Assembly: GCA_964058845.1 (NCBI GenBank)
Contig: CAXKVR010000170.1
Coordinates: 211,001 to 275,000, forward strand
DNA: 64,000 nt
Direction: 5' to 3'
Source: Carex sylvatica
Taxonomy: Eukaryota; Streptophyta; Magnoliopsida; Poales; Cyperaceae
Shown here: positions 36,691 through 46,225 of the stretch, piece after piece
Layout of the letters: the number at the start of each line of letters is the position of its first letter
How positions within the stretch are numbered: the stretch's first letter is position 1
The notes under the pieces: model-generated
Told to the model about the DNA's origin: nothing
The model's input: only the letters and a program-made list of their open reading frames with translations
The model's database searches: none
Program-made: the position numbers and the translations under genes

Positions 36691-37776
36691 CTAAGTGTCG
36701 GCTGGGGTGGGATCGAAGAGATTCTGCTCGAAACGCTCGGTCTGGGGATGGTCAAAAATGTAATGCTTGAGACGCTGACCATTGACTTTGAAAATCTGTC
36801 CATCGGAACTTGCAATCTCAATTGCGCCATAGTGATACACATTCATCACTTGGAACGGGCCGGACCATCTAGACTTCAGCTCACCTGGAAAAAGTCTAAG
36901 TCTAGAGTTAAACAAGAGGACAAGATTACCTTTACTGAATTCGCGTGGCGTGATGCGCTTGTCATGCACCTGCTTGGTTCTCTCTTTGTAGATTCGTGCG
37001 TTCTCGTAGGCTTGCAAACGCAATTCCTCCAACTCGTGCGTTCTCGTAGGCTTCTCGCCAGCTGCCACCATGTCCATATTGATTGTTCGCATGGCCCAGT
37101 ATGCCTTGTGTTCGATTTCGACAGGTATGTGGCAAGGTTTTCCGTACACCAGCTTAAAAGGGCTCATCCCAATCGGTGTTTTGAAGGCAGTTCGGTATGC
37201 CCATAGCGCATCATTCAGCTTGAGTGACCAATCCTTGCCTCCATCACTGATGACAGTTCATGGTACCCCAAAGCGAGGGAAAATGATGTCATTGAACAGC
37301 CGCTTCACTGCATTAGAGTCTGCTTTCTTGCAAGCCACTGCTTCAACCCATTTGGACACGTAGTCAACGGCAACCAAGATGTACTCATACCCACATGACG
37401 ATGGGAATGGTCCCATGAAATCAATGCCCCATACATCAAAAAGCTCAACCTCGAGGATAGAATGAAGAGGCATCTCATGGCGCCGGGTGGTGTTCCCGGT
37501 GCGTTGACACTTGTCACAAGCCGAGACAAAGGTTCTCGTGTCCCTGAAAATTGAAGGCCAAAAGAAACCAGATTGCAATACCTTTGTTGCCATCTTGGAG
37601 AAGGAAGCATATCCTCCATAAGCTGAGGAGTGACAATGCTCGAGAATGGAACGCGTCTCCTCGTACGGCACACAGTGTCGGTAGATACCATCTACACCTG
37701 CTTTGAAAAGATAAGGGTAATCCCAAAAGTAATACCTGGCATCTGATCGAAGCTTCTTCTTCTGCTGGTAAGTCAT
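36691..37776 (-). pseudogene. Integrase of element A, catalytic Glu region deleted
   Basis: The N-terminal zinc region ([19 protein letters not shown]) and core start (GIDFMGPF with the first Asp) are present at 37258-37776. A stop codon follows FPRFGVP, and TVISDGGK with the second Asp comes right after it. Then the sequence jumps at about 37237 directly to the region before [15 protein letters not shown]. Compared with B, nearly 190 bp are missing, including the HPQTNGQAE segment with the catalytic Glu. The C-terminal part (36691-37167) has KSRWSGPF and is otherwise preserved. Integrase activity is therefore lost. Confidence 0.88.
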
Positions 37777-37849
37777 GGTGGAAGGGAATGCTCCAGAAAT
37801 AATGAAATTCGCGATGTCTGCATACCAAGGGACGGATTGGTTGGTGATA

Positions 37850-37928
37850 CGGTCCGTGTCACTGGTTGTGCGACCCTGGTGTTGTATTGCACGACCCGAC
37901 CCGTGTGAGATTCTGTACGGTCCGTGTC
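37850..37928. repeat. Phased palindromes in the RNase H-integrase linker of A
   Basis: CGG/CCG-type motifs recur with 21-bp offsets: the CC(G/C) positions fall at about 37854, 37875, 37896-37901 and 37922. The outer bases are of the A type (CCGTGT). The location matches the array of B at 29821-29897. Confidence 0.75.
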
Positions 37929-37984
37929 AAGTACGCCCTGAACAGAGACTGAGAGGAGATGTTCATCAGGGAACGAGTCATTGA

Positions 37985-38375
37985 TTGGTAGGTTGGCACT
38001 TCCCTTGTCTTCCCAGCGAAGGCGGGATAGATGGTATGCCACAGTGTTTTCGACTCCCTTTTTGTCCCTGATTTCGATATCAAATTCCTGCAAAAGAAGG
38101 ATCCATCTAATCAATATAGGTTTCGCATCTTGTTTACTCAAAAAATACCTGAGTGCGGCATGGTCCGTGTAGACAACTATCTTTGAACCAACCAAGTATG
38201 ATCTGAACTTGTCGAGAGCGAACACAACGGCGAGAAGCTCTTTCTCAGTTGTGGTGTAGTTCATCTGGGTTGGATCCAGCACCTTGCTAGCGTAATAGAT
38301 AGCACACGGCTTGTTGTCCTTCCTCTGCCCGAGAACCGCTCCCACTGCAAATCTCTTGCATCGCACATCAGTTCG
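37985..38375 (-). pseudogene. RNase H domain of element A pol
   Basis: Motifs [57 protein letters not shown] and VAYHLSRL (VADHLSRL expected, so one conserved Asp is Tyr) are visible. A small deletion at about 38350 shifts the frame between MCDA and FAVGAVLG relative to B. The domain continues from RT. Confidence 0.86.
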
Positions 38376-39330
38376 AATGGTAGAGACCAGTCAGGTGGCT
38401 GCAAGATGGGCGCTGAAATGAGAGCTTCTTTCAAACTGCAGAAAGATTGAACACAATCATTAGTAAAAATGAAATCATAGTCTTTAATGAGTAGATTGGT
38501 CAGTGGTTTCACGATCTTGGAGAAATCCTTGATGAACCGGCGATAGAAACCTGCATGTCCAAGAAAACTTCGAACCCCTTTAACACTGGTCGGGATCTCG
38601 AGTTTTTCAATCACCTCAATCTTAGCCTTATCAACTTCAATGCCCTTGGAGGTCACAACATGTCCTAGAACAACACCCTCCTGAACCATGAAGTGACATT
38701 TTTCCCAATTAAGAATCAGATTTACGTCCTCACACTTCTGCAAAAATCTTACAAAGGTTAGCTAAACAAGAATCAAAACAAGCACCATAGACAGAAAATT
38801 CATCCATAAAAACCTCAACCTCATTCTCAATAAAGTCAGAAAAGATGGCCATCATGGCTCTCTGGAAGGTTGCTGGTGCATTACAAAGACCAAAGGGCAT
38901 CCTACGATAAGCAAATGTACCATAGGGATAGGTAAAAGTGGTCTTTTCTTGGTCATTTGGGTGGATGGGTATTTGGAAGAAACCAGAATAACCATCAAGG
39001 TAACAGAAATAAGAATGATGAGCAAGCTGTTCCAGGAGTTGGTCAACAAATGGTAATGGAAAATGATCTTTGCGCGTGGCTGCATTGAGTTTCATATAAT
39101 CAATACACATTCGATAACTAGACACGACACGCGTTTGGATCAACTCATTTTTCTCATTCCGTACCACTGTCGCGCCTCCTTTCTTAGGCACCACATGAAC
39201 GGGACTCACCCATTTGCTATCAGAGATTGGGTAGATAATACCTGCGTCAAGGAGTTTGAAGATCTCCTTTTTGACTACCTCTTTCAGATTGGGGTTGAGT
39301 CGTCGCTGGTGCTCAACAGAGGGCTTGTGA
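38376..39330 (-). pseudogene. Reverse transcriptase of element A, catalytic Asp replaced
   Basis: The frame is open from 40055 to 38730 and contains KWVSPVHVVPKKGG, YRMCIDYMKLNAATRKDHFP, YFCYLDGYSGFFQIPIHP, MPFGLCNAPATFQ and the catalytic box. The box reads FMDEFS, not FMDDFS: the codon at 38799-38801 gives Glu, and loss of the second catalytic Asp is expected to destroy polymerase activity. A one-base insertion near 38743 shifts the frame, which resumes as CEDVNLILNWEKCHF and FLGHAGFYRRF. Upstream, the PR-RT linker has palindrome pairs at about 39571/39591 and 39664/39684. Confidence 0.88.
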
Positions 39331-39989
39331 TCATCCTCGAGTAAGATCCGATGCGAGCAGATAGATGGATGGATGCCCTTTAGGTCCTTGATTGAATATT
39401 CGATCGCGCCTTTGTGAATCTTCAGGTTTTCCAAGAGTTTAGCGGTCTGATCGGAGTCTAAACCTGCATTTACAATCACAGGACAAGACTTATTGGGGCC
39501 CAGGAACTCGTACCTAAGGTTAGACGGCAGAGGCTTGAGCTTAGGAGTTGGATGCTCTGTCTGGCTGTTGACACGGTCCATTTCAGATGTGTCCGACCCG
39601 TGTAGAACCCTCGTGTCAGCCTTGTCCGACTCGGCCTCTCTATTCTGTTTCTCAGAAAGTGATGTACGGTCCGTGTGAGATCCATCCGGTCCGTGTCCCA
39701 GGTTCTCCAGATTGGCAGTTTGCGCATCTGCTGCACAAAGCAGATTGGCAGTTCGCGCATCTGTTTCAACCTGCAACTTGGATAAGAAATCAGAATAGTA
39801 CCTTAATGAATTGTCGACCTTCTCAAGAAAGTAATCCTCAGCCAAGTCTGTCAAGCAATTTTCGATCACATCAATCCTAAAATAAGACTCGGTTGGTGAA
39901 GGATACTTCATGGCGCGGTCTATTTGGAATTTCACTCTCTCCCCTCCAAAGTTCAAAGTTAGTGTTCCTTGACACACATCAATTATTGC

Positions 39990-40603
39990 ACCTGCAGTTC
40001 TCAGAAAAGGTCGTCCCAGAATAATGGGGACTTCCTTATCTTCTTCCATTTCCATTACAACAAAATCAACAGGTACAGCTTACCAACCTGAACGTGTACA
40101 TCTTCCACTATGCCAAGTGGAAGTCTTACCGAGGAGTCCGCTAGCTGTAATGTCATTCGCGTAGGTCTAAGCTCACTTACCCCAATTTGATCAAATATGG
40201 TGCGTGGCATGAGACTCACGCTTGCTCCCAAATCGCACAGAGCCTTTTTGATCGTGGCTTTCCCTATAATGCAAGGAATATAAAACTTACCAGGGTCATC
40301 CAGTTTGGGTGGTAGCTCACTTTGTAGGATGGCACTGCACTGCTCCGTCAATTTCACTGTCTCGTGTCCTCCCAAGTTCCTCTTGTTGGATAAGATGTCT
40401 TTCAGGAACTTGGTATAGGTAGGCATTTGGACCAAAGCCTCGGTGAATGGAATGGTGATGTGCAGTTGTTTGAGAACATTGACGAATTTAGCGAATTGCT
40501 CATTCAATTTGTTATTAGCTAGTCTTTGGGGGAAAGGAACAGGTGGCCGGTATAGTGGTGGTTTTACGACCTCTTTCTGCCGACTGTCTGTGTCTTTCTG
40601 CAC
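39990..40603 (-). pseudogene. Aspartic protease of element A pol
   Basis: KKALCDLGASVSLMP carries the active-site Asp; VPIILGRPFLRT lies further down, in another frame because of a frameshift near 40075. Upstream are GGHETVKLTEQCSAIL and FTEALVQMPTYTKFLKDIL, as in B. The frame reaches back to about 40603 with YRPPVPFPQRL of the Gag-Pol linker. About 70 bp farther upstream, plastid sequence begins, so this is the point where A is split from its gag. Confidence 0.84.
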
Positions 40604-40683
40604 GACCCGTGTGTCAGTTGCACCTTCTGTGTGAGATATATTGCTTTCATGATCTGCGGGCCGTGTTGTTCACTTCATCGGTC

Positions 40684-40716
40684 TCTTGTTACAATTGGAT
40701 TTGGAAACTGATATTT

Positions 40717-40748
<32 letters not shown>

Positions 40749-41207
40749 ATCAGCATATATATAAACTCTCTCGGTGGAGGAGCAGAGGAAGCTATATCTA
40801 TATGTGATACAATGAGGTACATTGTACCTGATGTATCTACAATAAATTTGGGATTAGTTGCATCAGCAGCATCTTTGATCCTGTCCGAAGGAACAATTAC
40901 TAAACGGCTAACATTGCCTAATGCTAAGGTGATGATTCACCAACCTAGCATTCCCCGTGTTAAGAAGAAGGATAAGGATAAGAAGAAAAAGAAAAGTATA
41001 AATTTCTTAAAAAGTCAAGTAAAAAATATGCTTGAAATTCGTAACACAATTGCGGAGATTTATGCAGAAAACACAGGTAAATCTGTAGATTTTATACAGA
41101 AGGATATGGAAAGAGACTATTTTATGTCGGCAACAGAAGCTCAAGATTATGGTATTATTGATCGCATAATAAAATCCAAAAAAGAAACTGAAATAAAACC
41201 TGAGTGA
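40684..41207 (+). pseudogene. clpP: clpP fragment, diverged plastid Clp protease subunit, 5' truncated
   Basis: ClpP is the proteolytic subunit of the stromal Clp protease. The frame ends at TGA 41205-41207 and covers about the last 170 residues; the first 40-50 residues are missing at the junction with element A. Core motifs are ISIYINSLGG, ICDTMRYIVPDV, VASAAS (catalytic Ser expected here), KVMIHQP (catalytic His) and MERDYFMSATEAQDYGIIDRII (catalytic Asp in ERD). Two insertions are unusual: a run of ten Asp encoded by GAT repeats (about 40718-40748), and KKKDKDKKKKK after the His region. No intron interrupts the frame. The catalytic residues look intact, so the divergence probably arose in the plastome and not by nuclear decay. 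It has no start codon here and no evident nuclear promoter. Confidence 0.85.
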
Positions 41208-42139
41208 TCCGAGTAATGAAATAGATTTCAAAGTCAAATTCTCCTTTTTTGAATATGGAGTATTCCATATTCAAAAAAGGAGAATTGAGAAAAATAATAT
41301 ATGATCGAAAGAAATTGGATTCTGTATAGATATATACACAATATGCCAACTATATACACAACTTCTTAGAAACATAAGACAGCCAAAAAAAAATGGTAAG
41401 AAATCTCCCGCTGGATGTCAGGACCATGTGCTAGGGTGTATGTGCGACTCGTTCAAGTCATGAATTCGAACAGATAAGAGAATCTTTTCAGTATCAACGA
41501 GCAGTACTGATGAATAGGATAGTAACCTTTAGGTATATTATATACCTATTTATTCTATACAAATTGATGGTTTCCATTGGTCAAAATCCAATCATTTTCG
41601 ATTTGAAATAAGAAGTAATTCTCCATTGGTAGCAAAAAGTTATCCATTAAGCGGAGGAAATAGCATTACATTAAGCTGAAAGAACGGACTCATAGGGTTA
41701 GCTACCTAGCCAACTCTTTGAATGAAATGTCGTTACTGTGTAGATCTTAGTGTGAAAAGGGCTATTACTTTCTAATTAATAGGTAGAGCCAAAAAATATG
41801 ACCTATACAAGTTCACAAAATCTTTTGAAAAAAGAAGCTCCGGTGTATAGAGAGGACCTCACCGTTTGAGAGGTAACCATAGAAACGATGGAACCCACTC
41901 TTTTTTTAAAAGAAATCCTTAAAAAACCAAAATTTTCTATTTTTTTATTTCTTTTTCATGGATGATTTTTTCAACCAGGAAAAATAAGAATTATGCCAGT
42001 TATTTGAATCTAATATACACAAAGACTTGGATTTTTTCAAATGTTTCCAATAAATGCTTAGCTACAAATCTTTTCTTTACTATAATTCTTTTTTAGGTAC
42101 AAAATCTTTTAGGTAAAAATAGAAACGAGATTATTATCT
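41208..42139. other. Plastid-like AT-rich spacer without recognised gene
   Basis: A strong inverted repeat follows the clpP stop: TTCTCCTTTTTTGAATATGG pairs with its reverse complement at about 41238-41284, a typical plastid 3' processing or terminator hairpin. The rest is AT-rich with no gene I recognise. The base composition suits plastid intergenic DNA. Confidence 0.55.
41238..41284 (+). terminator. Inverted repeat downstream of clpP
   Basis: TTCTCCTTTTTTGAATATGG is followed after a few bases by its reverse complement, giving a stem of about 20 bp. Plastid genes commonly have such 3' stem-loops that stabilise the mRNA end. It starts 31 bp after the clpP stop. Confidence 0.7.
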
Positions 42140-42445
42140 TTACCAACTTGATTTTGTTGCACCCGGTAATAAACATGCATGAACCATTTGTCGAAGTATG
42201 CGCCCGGATAGTCCAAAATCTCGATAGTTAGCTCTAGGTCTTCCAGTAACAAGACAATGTCTATGAAGACGTGTAGGTGCACTATTACGTGGTAGAGATT
42301 GCAATTTTCTCTGAATTTCTCTTCTTTCTCTTTGACTCAGGGATGAGTCTTTGCTTTTCTTTTTTAAGGACTGACGAATCAAACGATATTTTTCTTCCAA
42401 TTTCTTTCGCTTGTGTTCTCTCTGAATTAAATTTTTTTTTGCCAT
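42140..42445 (-). pseudogene. rps14: rps14, plastid ribosomal protein S14, copy 1
   Basis: S14 is a protein of the plastid 30S subunit. The frame encodes 101 residues from [20 protein letters not shown] to the stop, close to the usual 100. It keeps [40 protein letters not shown] and the C-terminal LPGATKSSW. The frame is uninterrupted, but the gene sits in nuclear transposon-rich DNA without a visible nuclear promoter or transit peptide, so it is scored as a non-functional transferred copy. A second copy lies 672 bp away in the same orientation. Confidence 0.87.
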
Positions 42446-42811
42446 ATTACTCCTTTTTTTGCATGGTAAATATTGATTGTCATTCTATGTCCTATAGAAT
42501 GATCTGATGGTTTGAGTTTTTCATCTGGAAAATGAAAATAAGGAGTTTCGAACCCTTGATTTTTAACCAACTAAGATAAGATCATGGCGTATACCAGGGG
42601 CTATAACTCCAAAATGTTCTTTGAAAAAAGAGAAAGAAACATTAAAAGATTGGAAACCCTCTTTCAAATATCTATCAAAATGGTATGTATATTTTGATTC
42701 ATTTCGAAAGAAATCTCAAGAGGGTCCATAAAAATAGGTACAATTGAGAAGCAATATTTCTTTTTTAGGTACAAAATCTTTTAGGTAAAAATAGAAACGA
42801 GATTGTTATCC

Positions 42812-43117
42812 TTACCAACTTGATTTTGTTGCACCCGGTAATAAACATGCATGAACTATTTGTCGAAGTATGTGCCCGGATAGTCCAAAATCTCGATAGT
42901 TAGCTCTAGGTCTTCCAGTAACAAGACAACGTCTATGAAGACATGTAGGTGCACTATTACGTGGTAGAGATTGCAATTTTCTCTGAATTTCTCTTCTTTC
43001 TCTTTGACTCAGGGATGAGTCTTTACTTTTCTTTTTTAAGGACTGACGAATCAAACGATATTTTTCTTCCAATTTCTTTCGCTTGTGTTCTCTTTGAACC
43101 AAAATTTTCTTGGCCAT
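42812..43117 (-). pseudogene. rps14: rps14, plastid ribosomal protein S14, copy 2
   Basis: This also encodes 101 residues without a stop, starting [20 protein letters not shown] and ending LPGATKSSW. It differs from copy 1 at a handful of residues (for example CLHRRC against RLHRHC). The duplicated segment extends about 50 bp past the stop (42090-42139 matches 42762-42811), while the sequences upstream of the two ATGs differ soon after the start codon. The duplication is thus about 356 bp at an offset of 672 bp. In plastomes rps14 lies beside psaB and trnfM; I recognise neither here. Confidence 0.87.
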
Positions 43118-43696
43118 TAAGTTACCTCTAGTATTAATAATGATACAGTTAAAAGCCGAATATAATAATATAAGAAGGTAGATTTCTACCTCTCCTCTAT
43201 TTCTTTATAGCTGAATGAATTCTTTTTTCCTCCTTATTTTTATTTTTAGAAAAAGAATATTTTATTCACTCTATGCCCTTATTTTGCAAAAAAATAGGGA
43301 TAATGGTAACCCTAACATTAACGACTTCATTCTCATTTATGAATGAGATAGTAATAGAAATACATGTCCTGACGAGACAGAATTTGTAACTTGCTATTCA
43401 CTTGTCTAGCAGGCAAAGATGGACCTCTTTAGAAAGTCCTGTTGAATCATATACTTGGGGGGGGTGGGTGTGGGGCGGATGATTTCCAAATGGACTACTC
43501 ATCTATTATATTATATTGATAAGATCACCGAGATTTTGTGATCCGCTGCCAAACCTATTTCAATTCTAAGAGCTCAGACTCGGACCATGGGGATCACCAG
43601 AATAGTTCGTATCCACAGATAAGATACTCTTTATATCACTATTGATTAGATCCGAAATCTGCTATTGAGAATGCTCATTCAATGAGCTAAATATTA
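43118..43696. other. Plastid-like spacer between rps14 copy 2 and trnL-CAA
   Basis: AT-rich sequence with no recognised gene. The part from about 43500 to 43690 resembles the plastid spacer on the ycf2 side of trnL-CAA. A G-rich run lies at about 43459-43475. A join between unlinked plastid pieces must lie somewhere in this interval. Confidence 0.45.
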
Positions 43697-43777
43697 TGCC
43701 TTGAAGAGGACTCGAACCTCCACGCTCTTTAGCACGAGATTTTGAGTCTCGCGTGTCTACCATTTCACCATCAAGGC
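43697..43777 (-). tRNA. trnL-CAA: Plastid trnL-CAA
   Basis: 81 nt on minus, starting GCCTTGATGGTGAAATGG and ending in GTTCGAGTCCTCTTCAAGGC plus A. The acceptor stem GCCTTGA pairs with TCAAGGC, the T-loop motif GTTCGAGTCC is intact, and the anticodon loop ACTCAAAAT carries CAA. The long variable arm is normal for Leu tRNA. It lies downstream of ndhB on the same strand, as in the plastid inverted repeat. As nuclear plastid DNA it is probably not a working tRNA source. Confidence 0.9.
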
Positions 43778-44310
43778 ATCTTTCAAATGAATCGTATTCC
43801 CTGGATATGATACCTATCTAATGTCATATATTCCATATATGACAAAGGTGGAATGTTGGAGTATTTCTGTCAATCGGTCATATAGGCCTGAGTCAAACAT
43901 CAAATTGCTTCAATTTTCATTATCCAGAGGATACCTTATATATATCAAAAAAAAGGGCAATCAAAGCTATTTCTCGATTCAATAGAAGTCCAAAAAAGTA
44001 AATATGGCACCCAGATAGGATAGATATGTCAAAAGCAGGTCTAATTACGCCTATTCCTAATTCTAAATAGAATGCCAGAACGTAGGAATCCATATGTCAA
44101 ATAACCCCTTCTCATTCTCATAATAAGAATGTACATAACCCTATTCCGATCTGGTCCGGTATGGAATGAACTTATAATCTGATGATCGAGTTGATTCCAT
44201 GATTATAAGTTCATAACCCTAACCCATTCTCGTTTTGGGCGGAACAGATCCACTAATTCTTTTATTCCAGTTAGTAAAAGGGATGTTGAACTAAGAAATA
44301 GACCTAAAAG
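43778..44310. other. Plastid spacer between trnL-CAA and ndhB
   Basis: AT-rich sequence with no gene, collinear with the usual trnL-CAA to ndhB spacer of the plastid inverted repeat. A short inverted repeat (AACTTATAATC and GATTATAAGTT) at 44169-44212 may be the ndhB 3' hairpin. Confidence 0.6.
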
Positions 44311-44993
44311 CTAAAAGAGGGTATCCTGAGCAATTGCAAGAATTGGGTTCATTGCTATTCCTGATATAGTAGATGCTATCACACATACAGTCATACTCAA
44401 TTCGATGGAATTGTTTGATCTGAAAGGAGATCTTCTATAATTTCGCACGTAAGGAGTTATTTCTTGGTTTCGTCCAGTCATTAATAACTTGATTATTTTG
44501 AGATAATAGTAGATAGAAATAAGGCTCGTAAGGAGTCCTATTAAAACCAAGAGATATAGGCCTGCTTGCCATCCACACCAAAATAGATAGACTTTTCCGA
44601 AAAAACCTGCTAGTGGAGGAAGACCTCCCAGGGATAAGAGACATAGGGCTGAAGAGAGAGCTGTTCACACAAAAGCGTATGGTACAAAGTTTCAGTACAG
44701 CAAGCTGTACCTTTTAACCTTTAATACACCTTCGGTTCAGACTGCAAGTGCACAGTCCTATCGAGTAGTATATCGTCGGGTATCGATCACAGGGACGGTT
44801 CAAATCTAAACCGGACTCTACTTAAATCAGTTAAAGACTAGAAGTGAGAAATGGTTGGTTTTTGGTATTTAATTCCTAATCAGTTCAATATCAGTAATTA
44901 AATGAAAGACAGTAGATAAACTTGGTTTAAATCAATAATAAAAGGAGTTTCCAGGGTTTCAGACTTATCTCAGTTCTGCCTCTCAGTCCCTGA

Positions 44994-45148
44994 CACGGAC
45001 CGTGTAATTTCTTACACGGGTCGTATCAGCTTACACGGACCGTGTAGTTTCCTACACGGGTCGTATCAGCTTACACGGACCGTGTAGTTTCCTACACGGG
45101 TCGTATCAGCTTACACGGACCGTGTACTGTCGTACACGGGTCGTGTGG
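44994..45148. repeat. Palindrome array CACGGNCCGTG in solo LTR A (eight copies)
   Basis: The CACGG core starts at about 44994, 45015, 45034, 45055, 45074, 45095, 45114 and 45135, alternating 21 and 19 bp. The higher-order unit is thus 40 bp: one TTACACGGACCGTGTAGT copy plus one CTACACGGGTCGTATCAG copy. The 3' LTR of A has six, partly different copies, so the array changes size. Confidence 0.88.
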
Positions 45149-46104
45149 ACTTCGAGTTAATGCACCAGTCACTGTTTCTTTACGTGGTTCCTTTGTGTAG
45201 GGTTCAACTGACCAGACCTAATATTTCTAAACCTCAACTGTCGTATGTTGGTTTATCGACTTGGTATGGAATCTGCAATATCTGCCCTCTTTGGGCTCTA
45301 AACCTCAACTGTCGTATATTGGTTCGAGTTACCAAGTTACTTGTTTGGAATACTAAAGGTAACCTCTTATCCGTCGATAAGAGGAAATGTTCACCTTCCG
45401 GCTACTAGTTGGTTTCCCCTGTCGGATCACTAATCCTACCTCATGTACTTAGTCTGGTTGCAAGATCAAATTGGACACAGTACCTTATAGATGTGGCCTC
45501 ATCTAGTGGTCAAACCAAATAATAATCAAGCAATTCAAACTAAGCAATTAAAATCAATCACAATCAAGTAAACACAAATTTCAACGTAAAAATCCAATAA
45601 CTAGATGCAAAACAAAACATTCGATTACATCTTAACCCTAGAAACAAATAAAACTACTCAAGCATAGTGCTAAAACAGATAACAAAGATAAAAGAATAAG
45701 AATTCATGCTAAAACCGAAGTACAAAGGAGATCCACAATAAAAACTCGCGTCTTTTGCTTCTCAACTTCGTCTCCAAGCAATAGCCGTCAATCTCTAACC
45801 CTAGAATTGTCTCTCTGCTCCAGAATTCTCTTTTCTGGTGCAAGAAATCTCGTTTATATAGACTTTGGCCGACTTTCCTTCCTTCAGATTTCTTTCCAGA
45901 ACTCCAGATTTCTTTCTGGATTTGTCTGATACGACCCGTATCAAAATTGACACGGACCGTACAAAATTTCCAAAAATGCCAGATTGTAGATCTTCTCGCA
46001 AGCTTTCCGAAAAGTGGTCACACACTCAAAACGGAGTTACGAGTCAAAATCTATGACTGTTTTAAGTTCGGATGCTGAAATTTCAACATTATTCTGGTCT
46101 GGTC

Positions 46105-46225
46105 GAGGCTGACAAGACCCGTACAAGATGTTGTAAGACCCGTACAAGATGTTGTCCGACCCGTACAAGATATTGTACGACCCGTACAAGATGTTGTAAG
46201 ACCCGTACAAGATGTTGTAAGACCC
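46105..46225. repeat. 21-bp tandem repeat GACCCGTACAAGATGTTGTA in solo LTR A
   Basis: At least five tandem units of GACCCGTACAAGATGTTGTA plus one base lie between 46105 and 46225. The unit contains CCCGTAC, a half of the family palindrome. The corresponding part of the 3' LTR of A near 21475-21600 lacks this expansion. Confidence 0.85.
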
